From assembly GCA_951217055.1 (NCBI GenBank), contig OX578280.1, positions 11,224,271-11,288,270 of the forward strand: a DNA stretch of 64,000 nucleotides, written 5' to 3'. Below, one piece after another: positions 24,901 through 36,900 of the stretch. Under the pieces are notes generated by a model. It made no database searches. It was not told the DNA's origin and saw only the letters and a list, made by a program, of their open reading frames with translations. Both the position numbers and the translations under genes were made by a program. This stretch comes from Gerris lacustris. Its lineage: Eukaryota; Arthropoda; Insecta; Hemiptera; Gerridae. The first letter of the stretch is position 1. Each line of letters opens with the position of its first letter.

Positions 24901-27900
24901 ACCCTATTTTATATATTTATTTTGTCTAATTAAATGAAAATAAGACTAAACAAATAGTTTATATTAAGTTAAAGAATTAATAAATAAAAACTAATAGCTA
25001 GCATAAACAAGTAAAAAGGTCAGAAAAAGGTAAATAATTTAGTGATCAAATAAATAAATAGCATACACAATAGGAAAAAATCAAATAAATATTTTATTGA
25101 TTACTTATCAGAAGACTACTTTTTATTTACATACTTAGTAAATTAAATACTAAAGGTATTACTCATTAATAAATACTTAATTTTTTTGGAACGAAGTTCC
25201 TTATTGTCTTGTTATAGCGTCAGGAGCCCTGGAGTGAATCCGAAAAAATGGCTGTCACAAAACCAACCGGAAAAATTATAACTTCATTTATTTAATGAGA
25301 CAAACAACTTTTTAAAATATATATTAAGAGGATTCTCTTATAGGGGGTACCCAAAATTACTGCAATTAATGTATCGCATATTAAAATTTGGCGGTTGTCA
25401 AGGCTCGACCGCTTACTTTCGGTGCCCTGACCGGTTTGAATGACTTGAAATTTCCCAGGAATTAAAAGCCCCAAGGACTTACAGGAGGCTTGAATTAGTT
25501 AATTTAAGTGCTAGCTCGACAGAATCTGCTAAAATAGGGAAGATTTGGACCATTAGTAAAATTTCAGACAAATCCTTTCGTAAGCCTGAAGACACGCCCA
25601 CGTTGTGACGTCAACAGGTGATAAGAAGCGGCAGGTGGCATCGTGTGTAAGGCAGTCAACGGGGAGATGTTGTAAGGGAAACGAGGCACCCTGGACCCGT
25701 AGATATCGACTCGTAGTGTCCGTGAAGAAAGCTATATGAAAATTCCGGATATTTAAGCCTCAGAGCTTAGTTATTATCAAGTACTGCTAAGTTTACAACC
25801 TTATATTAAATTAAAAATACCTCATTACATTTAAATAAATTTCTCTCATCTGTGGGTAAGACAGAGTCAAGTCCAGGTGAGAACGTAAGTTTGTAAACTT
25901 AAAAATGAATTTTTAAGTGATATATTTTATAATATTAAATGGCTTGAGGGAACAGTCCTGCTCCATTACTACTCGGCGCTATACTAAAATCATCCTCTTA
26001 AACTATCAACTCATCATGATTCACTATTTTCTCAATTTATCTTAATCATATATTTCGTGCATTGTGTATTTTGTGCTGAAATGACCTCAAAAATAAATTT
26101 AGATTTTAAAATTAAACGCAAGTAAAATACATGTTTTCTTTTTCTTTTTTCATTTTTTTTATAGAAAAATGTCTCACCTTGTTTTTTGTCTAATCAAAAA
26201 TTAGGTAATCATATTTTAAAAAAGTTTTATTTTTTACTCTATTTTCAAATTACTCCTTATTCTATAAAAGTTCCATTTCACCCTTTACGAGTGTAAAATT
26301 ATAGAAAAACCAAGAATGAGAATTTATTTTTTCCAACTCATTTTGGGTATGTTGACCACCTGCATAAGGTGACCACTTTTGGCCAGTCCCTTCAGTGGTC
26401 ACTTTATCCAGGTTTTACTGTATGTAATTAGTACAAAGTGTCATCGCAGGAAATTAATTAACTTTATATATGTATACAAATACATAAAAAACAGGTTTAA
26501 TTTGTCAAGGTTTTTTACTTAAAAACCACACACCTTAATAGTCCAGGAGATAGCATGCAAAAAAGTGTCTGACTAACATCAAGCTAGAATTTTGTATACA
26601 AGTCAATCTTTTAGTGCCTGTTAAGAATATGTGGTCGGCTAAGTTCGTCTGCGGGACATAGCTTGGCAATAGGCGTTTGAAAAAAACAAACCGGTGGAGA
26701 GCGGCCATGTCTCATCAATTATGGTGGACAATGTGATTTTCGTGATCCTGAGTACAGAATTAGTTAGTAGACCGAAAATCAAGTTGATGTTATTTTGTCA
26801 CTTGACAGATGACCAAGTTGATTTTTAGTAATATTGGAATAACTAACCTATCAAATGTGAAAATAACATCGACTTGATTTTTGGTCTACTAACTAATTCT
26901 GTACTCAGGATCATGAAAATTACATTGACCACCATAAGTGGTGAGACATGGACGCTCTCCACTGGTTTGTTTTTTTCAAACGCCTATTGCCAAGCTATGT
27001 CCCGCAGACGAACTTAGCCGACCACATATTCTTAAAAGGCGCTAAAAGATTGACTTGTATACAAAATTCTAGCTTGATGTTAGTTAGACATTTTTTTGCA
27101 CGCTATCTCCTGGACTATAACTAGAAATAAACACTACACAAAATAAAAAGGTATATTTAAGTTTTATGTCTCAACTTAAGATTACATTTTTGTTAATTCA
27201 AAAAGATAAATATAATTAAATGTTATTAAAAATTATGAAAAAAAAAAAAAAAAAATTGTTAAACACAGGAAAATAAAGGAATTTGATAAAATAAAACACA
27301 AAAAAGTTAATAAATTGAAAAAAATCTAAAAAATAATCTACAGAGAAAATTACTATATTAATGATTTGAGAAAAAAAGATATTGTCAAAAAATTTCCTAT
27401 GGAAATTTAATTGTTCATTTTCTTCTATGTTTAGGCCAAATAGGAAATCAAATTATTAAGAATAAAAATAGCAATAAATATTTAATATAGAGCTCTAAAT
27501 AATAAAGTTTTGCCTAAATTTTATTATTATTATTGTTTTTTTTTTAAAAATAACTAAAAATAAAAAGATAAATCAAAAGCTTAAACAAAAAACTCATTCA
27601 AAAGAGTCAATTGTAAATTATTAGCCAAAAACAATATTAAAAAAAGTAATAAAAAAAAAAAAGTTCATGCCCTTAAAGAGAGAGAGAAAAAAAAAAAATG
27701 TACGGTACTTTTTTTTTGTTGGAAATTGTTAAGAGTACCTTTTGGTAGTGTCGATAGAGGGATGGTAAGATTTGGAAACCCCAAGAGGCCTGGAATACTC
27801 TCTTGCTTAAATGATCCTAAAGGCCAATAATAATAACAATATACGGAAACAATTATCATTAAACTAAAATCTTTACTAGATTTAATAAGTAAAATGAAAA

Positions 27901-30900
27901 AAAAAAAAATAATAATAATAATGAGAAATCAATCATCTATAATAAGTTTGTCCTGCAGCGAAAATTTTGAGGACTATGTACTAAGTTGTAGAAGAATGGA
28001 CTATGGACTAAGTTGTAAAAATTTCACTTTCAGTAATAAAAAATATATATATTTCACAAACTGGCACTATTAAGCCTAATTACTAAAATAAAACCTCAAT
28101 TTCATTTGTACATGATTTAAATAAGGTTAATTTGTTTTACTGCATTTCATAATTAAATTGGGGGACGTTTACTTCACTTTGTTATAAAAATAGATATAAC
28201 CCGTCTTTAGTCTGTGTTTTACTGTATGTATGTGATGATATTGTAAGTAAAAATTTAATTTTTAAAATACACACAAAAAAACCTACATGAAAAAATGTGA
28301 CGAAAAGTTAGAATATCACAGGAGGTAGATTAGTTTTCACTTTTATTCATTGTAGTGCTATATTTCGTCGATAGATGTTTATACATTTTATATAAAATGA
28401 TATCAGAGCTTCTAGTGGACCAAATGGTAATCAATATGGATTAATTAGACAAATTTTCTCCACTTTATGGAACAACATTAAAATGTTGATACATGGATTC
28501 AATGTCCAAAAAAAGTATTCATGGTTCAATGTTTTTCAATGAAATGGAAAAAAATTGAATATTTTCCCCTTCCAATCTAGACAGTTGAGTTAGCAGTAAA
28601 ACATAAGTATCCTAAGTGAAGAAATTAATGGTTTATCAAAACATAAACAAATCAGAAATACTTAAATTGCATACGGGTTTGTTCAGAAAATAACGGGCAT
28701 TTTTAAATTTTGTGGGTTTGGAGAGTCCGATTGTAAAATTTTATTTTATTATTATGTTGGTATACATGACCCTGAAGTATGATAAAATTTTCAGCTGTAC
28801 TCATTGTTTACGTAGCCTGTGGCAGCCGCTTAGACAAGACGTGTATTTATGAGCTCAGCAATTTTCGTTTGTTAAAAAAAAATGAATCAAAGAATTTGTA
28901 CGAAATTTTGATTGACCCTTAGTTTCGACGTCATATTTGTAAACCCATGTTCCGTCACCTGTTATAACCAGTGGCGTAGCTAAAGCATTGGGGGCCCCTC
29001 TGCGAGATCTCATTGGGAGCCCCTCGCCAAAAAAAATTATGAGAAAAAAAGGTCTTGCTTCAGAACTGAATGGGGCCCCTATCAACAGATAGTAATTCAA
29101 GTTTTTTTCTGGATTTGGGGCCCTCCTAGCACTGGGGGCTCTCCCGCTATGCGTGCCCATAGTTACGCCACTGGTTATGTTACACTGGTTATGTTAACAC
29201 ATTTCAGTAATTCTGAATCGTCGTTGACTTCATTTAATGACACCTGAGCAACTTCCATTAACCGCTGTTTTTGTTGAAAATTCAATAGTTTTGAAACAAA
29301 TTTTGTTGTCACGTGTCTCATACCCAAAACATTTGTAAATATCTCAAGGCATGAGCCAATTGATATGCCAACATCATCAGCGACTTCTGTGACTGTGATT
29401 CGGCAATCGTTAATAACCATTTACTTCACTTTTTCCACGTTTTCATCGGTTGATGATGTGCTGGGGCGACAAGAGCATTTGTCATCTTCAACGTCTTCAC
29501 AGCCACCTTGGAAACTCTTATGCCACTCGTAAACTCTTGTTTTACTCATAGCAGACTCACCATAGGCCTTTGTTATCATTTCACACACTTCGTTACACTT
29601 CATTTAATTTTTCATGCAAAATTTGATAAAAATTCTTTGATCTATTTTTTTTAAGAAATGAAAATCGCCGAGCTGATAAAAACACGTCTTACCTTAGCGG
29701 CTGCCACAGACTTTGTAAACAATGAGTACAGCTGAAAATTTTATCAAGGGGCATGCGTACCAACAACATAGAAAAAAAAGTCTATCAGACACTCCAAACC
29801 CAAGAAATTTAAAAATTCCAGTTATTTTCTGAACAAACCTCGTATCACAATAGAGCAGATATTGAAAGTTCAAAAGTTAATTTTTAGTAGGGTACAATTT
29901 TCATTAATAGTTCTACAAAATATGTGAGAGTTTAAGAGGCCGACTCTGTAATTTTTTTTACATATATCCACTGTGACATTATATATCAACCCCCTACGTA
30001 TTTATCAAGTGTTTTTATATAATGTAGAGAATCTGTAAAGTGATGCCAGCGCTGAATGTGGCCGAATGCCGAACTACGGATTGACAGCGTCCTTTTTAGT
30101 GGCCCTTTTGTAGTTATTTCAGTCAGAAATCAGAAAACGTGAATGAAAACAACAATCATGGCGTCCCTTTGTTTTGGTTTTGTGCATTTGAAATATAAAC
30201 ACATAACCTGACAAATTATATCAACAGGTATTTCGAGGGGCTATATATCAAGCACTTATATATCAATGTCTACTTGTATAGCAACAATAGTTATTTATGC
30301 ACCTAGGGAGTAAAGTAAGCCATTATTCCCTGAGCGAAAAAGTTGGTTCTTGAGGCGAAGCCGAAGGAACCATGGTCCCTAGATCCCAAGGCGAAGCCGA
30401 GAGAATTAGAGATTTTGATTACCGAGGCGCAGCCGAGGGAATAACACTAATTAGCAGCCGAGGGAGATAATTATCGCGAGGGGAATAATGGCACTTTACT
30501 CACGAGGTACATACAATATTTTATCTTCAGTAGGAAGAAAATACACATTTTTATCCATTGCACAGTTTTTATTTATTATTTTAATAAATACCAATAATTA
30601 TTAGCACTTTTAATAGCAGAGATATAAGAGATTCAATATATAAAACAAATAAGAATTGGAATTAAACTCAAATAGAAGGTTATTTTGATGCAGGTTATAA
30701 ACAATGATAAAGAAAGTCGAAAAAGCAATGTCGCCAACCTGATTTCAACAACTTCATTACATTAGCCATTCATTCTCTACTATTTATAAAATAATTAAGT
30801 TGCTACTTACTTTTTCGCCCTATTTTACTTTTTCACCCTACTTTTACTTTTTCTCCCTACTTTTTGAGTTCAGGGAAGAAAAGACCTGCTTTAGTCCTTC

Positions 30901-33900
30901 TAAACTAATCCAAAATCATAACTTTTTCTCCCTACTGAAGATAAACAAAGTTACAGATCCACGTTGTCAGGTAGCGTGCTCATGTTCATAACAACAGTTT
31001 GATATATAGTCACGTGAAAAGGGAGGTTTCAAAGCTACAGAATCGGCCCCCAATAAAGTTAAAGGGTCAAACATAAGTACACTTCCCCCATTTAATTGAT
31101 ACTATCACTATGTGAGTAAAATAAATAATTTTACCTTTTTACTTGTACTGTAGTAATTATAAGTTTTGAGATAAGTGCCGAGTGAGAAGATATTGACTTG
31201 AGGACATTCGGTGGAGCAGGCAACTTGCATTTGTCTCAGTACATAGATGAAATCTTCAGCAACATAATGATCTTCTTCTAGGAATAGAACTAGTCCTAAA
31301 ACATAAATTGATTAAATATTAAATAATAACATTTATACTCAACCATTGCAAAGGTTTTGACGAGGAAGTGAGCTTGGCTGTGAGTTCGTGTGAGTGTACT
31401 GAAGACTGGAAACATAAAATGCAGTCTCTCCTCCATAAAACAAAATTAATAGTTCCAGAAAAAAAATTGCTAAATAGAAATTTTGCTATATAGAATTTAT
31501 TTTGCTTTAAGAGAAAAAAATGAATGGTTCTGAAAGAGCAAGATTTATATCCCGTACCATTTTCACCTATTGCAGAACTGCTTCATCCACATCTTCATTC
31601 TTACAACCTCTGGATCTTTTTTTAAAAAATCTACACTTTTTTCGTAGAGTATTAAATGAGGAGCTTAGTATCAAAGACGGACAAGAGCACATTTCAAAAT
31701 TTTACAGGAGAGCCGAAAAACTGTAGCTCAAATTCTACAGGTGCTAGAGCAATGATTTTTTTTTTCTATAGATTCTTAATAGACTCAAAACTAGTTAGAA
31801 GTACTGAAAACGTGAATTTCTTTGATATTTTAGCTGCTAAATGGAGTTAAAAAGTGGAGTTGTCCGCTTTTGAAACAAAAACAAGGTTTTGTCCGTTTTT
31901 GAAGCAAAATGCAGTTGAAAATAATAGTTAGAATAATAATATTGGAGAAATAATTTTTTTTAATGTATTTCAGAGTTCTTAGGGGGTAGTGCCCCCAAAT
32001 TTAGAGATAAAATTGATTTCTCGATTTCCCCTCGGGGTATCATTTTTCTAAACATGTATGACAAAATGGTAGGAGTAGGTATTCAGATGCTAAAGCCCGC
32101 AGTGCATCATAGGAACGAGTTAGTAAAATGCAGCCTCCTGATTGGCTGTTTCGATTATGTCCACTTTTGAAGCAAAACGTGTATTGACTTGTCCGTATTT
32201 GAAATAAAGCTACAAATATTATTGCATTTTTACCCCTTTTCTGGTCGTTTTTGATGCAAATGGATAGCAGAATCTGATGCAGCAGCCAAAAATCTATAAG
32301 AAACAATCGATAACTGAAATTTGGAAAAAATGTCGAATGTCCGTCTTTGATACTAGGCTCCTCAAATATTGAATCTTGGTTTTTCAAATTATAGACATTG
32401 AACTCTGAGTCATTTCATATTTACGGGGTAGTTCTTTGCTTTTCATACCTTTATCTACGTATTTTAATAAATTATTTTGTAAGTGATAATGATTTTCTTT
32501 TAGACATTGAACAGTAAGAACATTACACGCTGTAAAAAGTCAAGAGCTTTATAAACATTTGAAACAAATTATAAACTGATACTAAGAAATGTTTCTATAT
32601 TGTGCAAAGATGATTCCGATTCCAATTCAACTAATGGAGGTAGAATATGCTAAAATATTAAGAGTTCAAGAGCAACAAACTTCTAAAAAAAATAAAGGAA
32701 TGAAAAAAAAACAAAAAAAAATCGGGTACCTCGAAACTTTTCCTCACTTCAGAAGCCACTAAAGTGGCCTCTCCTGCTGCTTCGCAGCAGGAGGAAGCAG
32801 CATTGAACATGGTCAGTACTTGGATGGGTGATCGTTCTGAACTAACTGATTTATTATCATTCTTAAAAAAAAAACCTTATTTTTAATACCTATATTTTAT
32901 TTAATTATTTGAAGTTTGGCGGTATTTTGACAGATGTAAACAAACTTTGACGTCATCAAAATTATCGCACTAATAAATAATTATATTCGCTTATAACTTT
33001 TAAACTAATTAATGGAATTTCATTGGTTTTTTTTATATTTGTTCCTTAATTTTTTCCGGTTCCAACGATATGTCAAAAACCTATTTATACTTTCAGTATT
33101 ATTAACAATTAAAGTTTAAAAATTAAAAAATGTATAACTTCAAAATGGCGGCCAAAATCAAAATGAAATCTAGTGGGCTTGTTTGTCATACAGAGAGGTA
33201 CATCCGAGCCAAATTTCAACTCGATCAGGACCATTTTCGATTTATTAGGATTTTTTTTTAATTTTTGCTGACTCAGCAAACTGGGTTCAAGATGGCGGAA
33301 AAAGTTGATTTTCACAACTACAGGTTAGGACTGATTTTTCTGCCAAGTTTCAACTCTCTAGGTTAAATACCTTGGGCGCTACGATGATAACACACATACA
33401 TACGTCATGCTGAAAACCACTCAGGAGGTCATAAAAACGGATAATTCCGTTGAAATCTCGAGAAAAAAATTTTTTTTGGTGAAAACAATACTTTTCCTAC
33501 TATTAGTAGTGAGGAAAAGTAAAAAAAAATATCATCAATCAATTTACAGAAAGTTATTCGTGGTAGAGAAATTAGTTTTGTTCTATAGAAACACTTTTAC
33601 ATGAAGAATTTGTGGGATTAAAAAAAATCAATATAAAGAGATTATCATTGCACAGAAGTTTTTTATAAGAAGGTCTGAATAAGTATACTCTCCTAGGCAC
33701 TAACTGCACGAACAAAATAACACATAACATTTCCTCTATTGAAATCACAATAAAATTTTAATGTAATTTATGTCTCTTTTTCATATTTTACACGAGCATA
33801 TTCAAAACAATTTAGGCAAGTTTTAAAATGGAGATCTTAAGGAATAACTGTGAGGAAGATATAGTCTAACAAAGTAGAGGGAAGTTTAAATATGATTATA

Positions 33901-36900
33901 AATTAGTACGAAGTAAAACTTTCACCAACATTCTCAATTGGATTTAGAATGCTATATTCTTTACTTTTCCAGTTCATAAGCAACATACAACATACTCTTG
34001 GTTAAATTTAATATTGCAAACTTTCTACAATAGTACATTACATTTGCACCATTGTTAAAATATGGCTTTCATGTACATCAGATAACAAAAGAATCATATG
34101 ATCATCAAGAGATGTTGAAGTTCAATAAAAATACCAATTCTCTCTGCCATATTAAGAGCAGATTTATAGCTTTAGCCACAGTAAATCAGTGGTAATAATA
34201 AATACTTTATAGAGCTCTCATTCCACAAAGGTAATACATATAGAGACATGAAGAAGAGCTAAGATAGTTTTGTAAAACGCATGATAGCTGAATGTAGCTG
34301 AAAGTTTGCTCTTTAGAGAGATGAAGAAGAGCTAAGATAGTTCTATAACTCATAATAGCTGGATGCAGCTGAAAGTTTGCTCTCTAGAGAGATGAAGAAG
34401 AGCTAAGGTAGTTCTGTAACACATGATAGCTGGATGCAGCTGAAAGTTTGCTCTCTAGAGAGATGAAGAAGAGCTAAGGTAGTTCTGCAACACATGATAG
34501 CTGGATGCAGCTGAAAGTTTGCTCTCTAGAGAGATGAAGAAGAGCTAAGGTAGTTCCGCAACACATGATAGCTGGATGCAGCTGAAAGTTTGCTCTCTAG
34601 AGAGATGAAGAAGAGCTAAGGTAGTTCTGCAACACATGATAGCTGGATGCAGCTGAAAATTTGCTCTTTAGAGAGATGAAGAAGAGCTAAGGTAGTTCTG
34701 TAACACATGATAGCTGGATGCAGCTGAAAATTTGCTCTCTAGGGAGATGAAGAAGAGCTAAGGTAGTTCTGTAACACATGATAGCTGGATGCAGCTGAAA
34801 GTTTGCTCTTTAGAGAGATGAAGAAGAGCTAAGGTAGTTCTGTAACACATGATAGCTGGATGCAGCTGAAAGTTTGCTCTCTAGAGAGATGAAGAAGAGC
34901 TAAGGTAGTTCTGCAACACATGATAGCTGGATGCAGCTTAAAATTTGCTCTCTAGGGAGATGAAGAAGAGCTAAGGTAGTTCTGTAACTCATAATAGCTG
35001 GATGCAGCTGAAAATTTGCTCTCTAGGGAGATGAAGAAGAGCTAAGGTAGTTCTGTAACTCATAATAGCTGGATGCAGCTGAAAGTTTGCTTTCTAGAGA
35101 GATGAAGAAGAGCTAAGGTAGTTCTGTAACTCATAATAGCTGGATGCAGTTGAAAGTTTGCTCTCTAGAGAGATGAAGAAGAGCTAAGGTAGTTCTGTAA
35201 CACATGATAGCTGGATGCAGCTGAAAGTTTGCTCTCTAGAGAGATGAAGAAGAGCTAAGATAGTTCTGTAACACATGATAGCTGGATGCAGCTGAAAGTT
35301 TGATCTCTAGATAGATAAAGAATAGCTATGATAGTTCTGTAATACATGATCGCCTGGAAGCAGCTGAAAGTTTGCTCTCTAGAGAGATGAAGAAGAGGTA
35401 AGATAGTTCTTTAACACATGATAGCTGGATGGACATAAAAGTTTGCTTTTCAAATTATAAGCAGAGATACATGATTAAAGTAAACAATTAGGTACCTGAA
35501 TGATTCCTGGTAACTTCAAGTTGATTGAACACCCTGTTGGCTTTCCACCACCAGTGGTGTTTAGTTTGAGTAAACTTAGCTTCTCTATAATGACCATAGA
35601 GGTCAGGGTGATCAGCATTAATACATTCCAATCTCTTGGCTCTAAAACAACAAAAAATAAACAAATAAGTTTTTTTTTACAAACTGTAGACATTTTTAAA
35701 TATCAATCTTAGAGTAACCTTTTTTTGCCTATGTAGGGTTGTTGGTTTACCAAAATAACCTTTTTTTCTTAAAAGTAGCTATATTTCACCCAACACGTCA
35801 GGACTTCTTCAGGCTTCTAATTTTTCTTTTCTTTATGAATCTAACTTTAGTTACATTGTTTTTTAAATATACAATAAAATATTTTATATATTATACATGT
35901 TTTTTAACATGTGACTGGAAAATTTACATATTATGCTAGGAAGAGACTCTTCACATTAAAGCAGGTGAGATTTAACTTATATATATGAAAGTGTATTTGT
36001 ATATACATAGGGTTACCATACGTCCGGATTTCGTCCGGACTGTTCTGATTTGAAACATCTGTCCGGTTTTGCGTCCGGATTTGAGAAATGTCTTGATTTT
36101 AAGAAAAATCAGAAAGCTAAATGGGCTTCCCAACCAAAAGAAGAAAGCCCAAAAACTCAGGAGAAATGGAAATAAATATTTGAAGCATTTTCCAGAAGAA
36201 ATGTTTCTTTTTTAATATATTTAAAATATTAGAATTTGCCACGTGTCTGCCTGGTACTTACAGGCTCCTACTGAACGTATTTTTTCAATGATTGGGTCTA
36301 TTTGGAAGCCTGAAAGAGAAAGATTATCTTTGTCAGTTGTAAAAGAGCTCCTTAATATTAAACCAAATTCTATGATCACATGCTCAGAATTCCACGACAA
36401 AATCAAAAATGACAAGCCTTTTCTTAGGAAAATTAGTTCATCTGAAAAGTATGATAGACCCAGCAGAATCTAGCTAAAGTTGAATATGATATTAATAAAT
36501 AAGTAAATATTAATAAATAAATATTATTAAATATTGTATTACCTAATCAATTTATATACAACGTAATTATACTCTTATATTTGTAACTTATTTATTTTAC
36601 CAATTTCACAAAAATATATATATATAGGTATATACACAATTTGTGTAGTGAGAGACACCAAGGGATGTGCCACGCAAGCGTGACACATAGGAACTGTTCC
36701 AACATTAGACTATACGTCACAAAGATGTTGGCTCGGCATTACGTGATGTCCTGCATTGTTTCGTCGCGTCCGACTCATCAGGGGCCCGACGATGCCCACC
36801 CAACTCTGGACCTATACCAACTCAAGAAGATCAGGTCTTCATGGGACATGGCGTAATGCCGAGCCAACATCTTTGTGACGTATAGTCTAATGTTGGAACA

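Larger units (their letters stand above)
28674..29842 (-). mobile_element. Mariner element, internally deleted, with nested MITE
   Basis: Ends cgggtttgttcagaaaataac and the inverted ttattttctgaacaaacctcg are flanked by TA. The two ends stay inverted-complementary for about 190 bp (including gcggctgccacag). The minus strand between them carries N-terminal mariner transposase: KCNEVCEMITKAYGESAMS, then ITVTEVADDVGISIGSC, LLNFQQKQRLMEVAQ and VITGDGTWVYKYDVETK. The catalytic core is missing. Confidence 0.87.

Noticed and set aside
25195..25980. Possible solo LTR
   Set aside because: A TATA-like motif and a composition change are visible, but I could not find TG...CA ends with a flanking duplication, so I did not call it.
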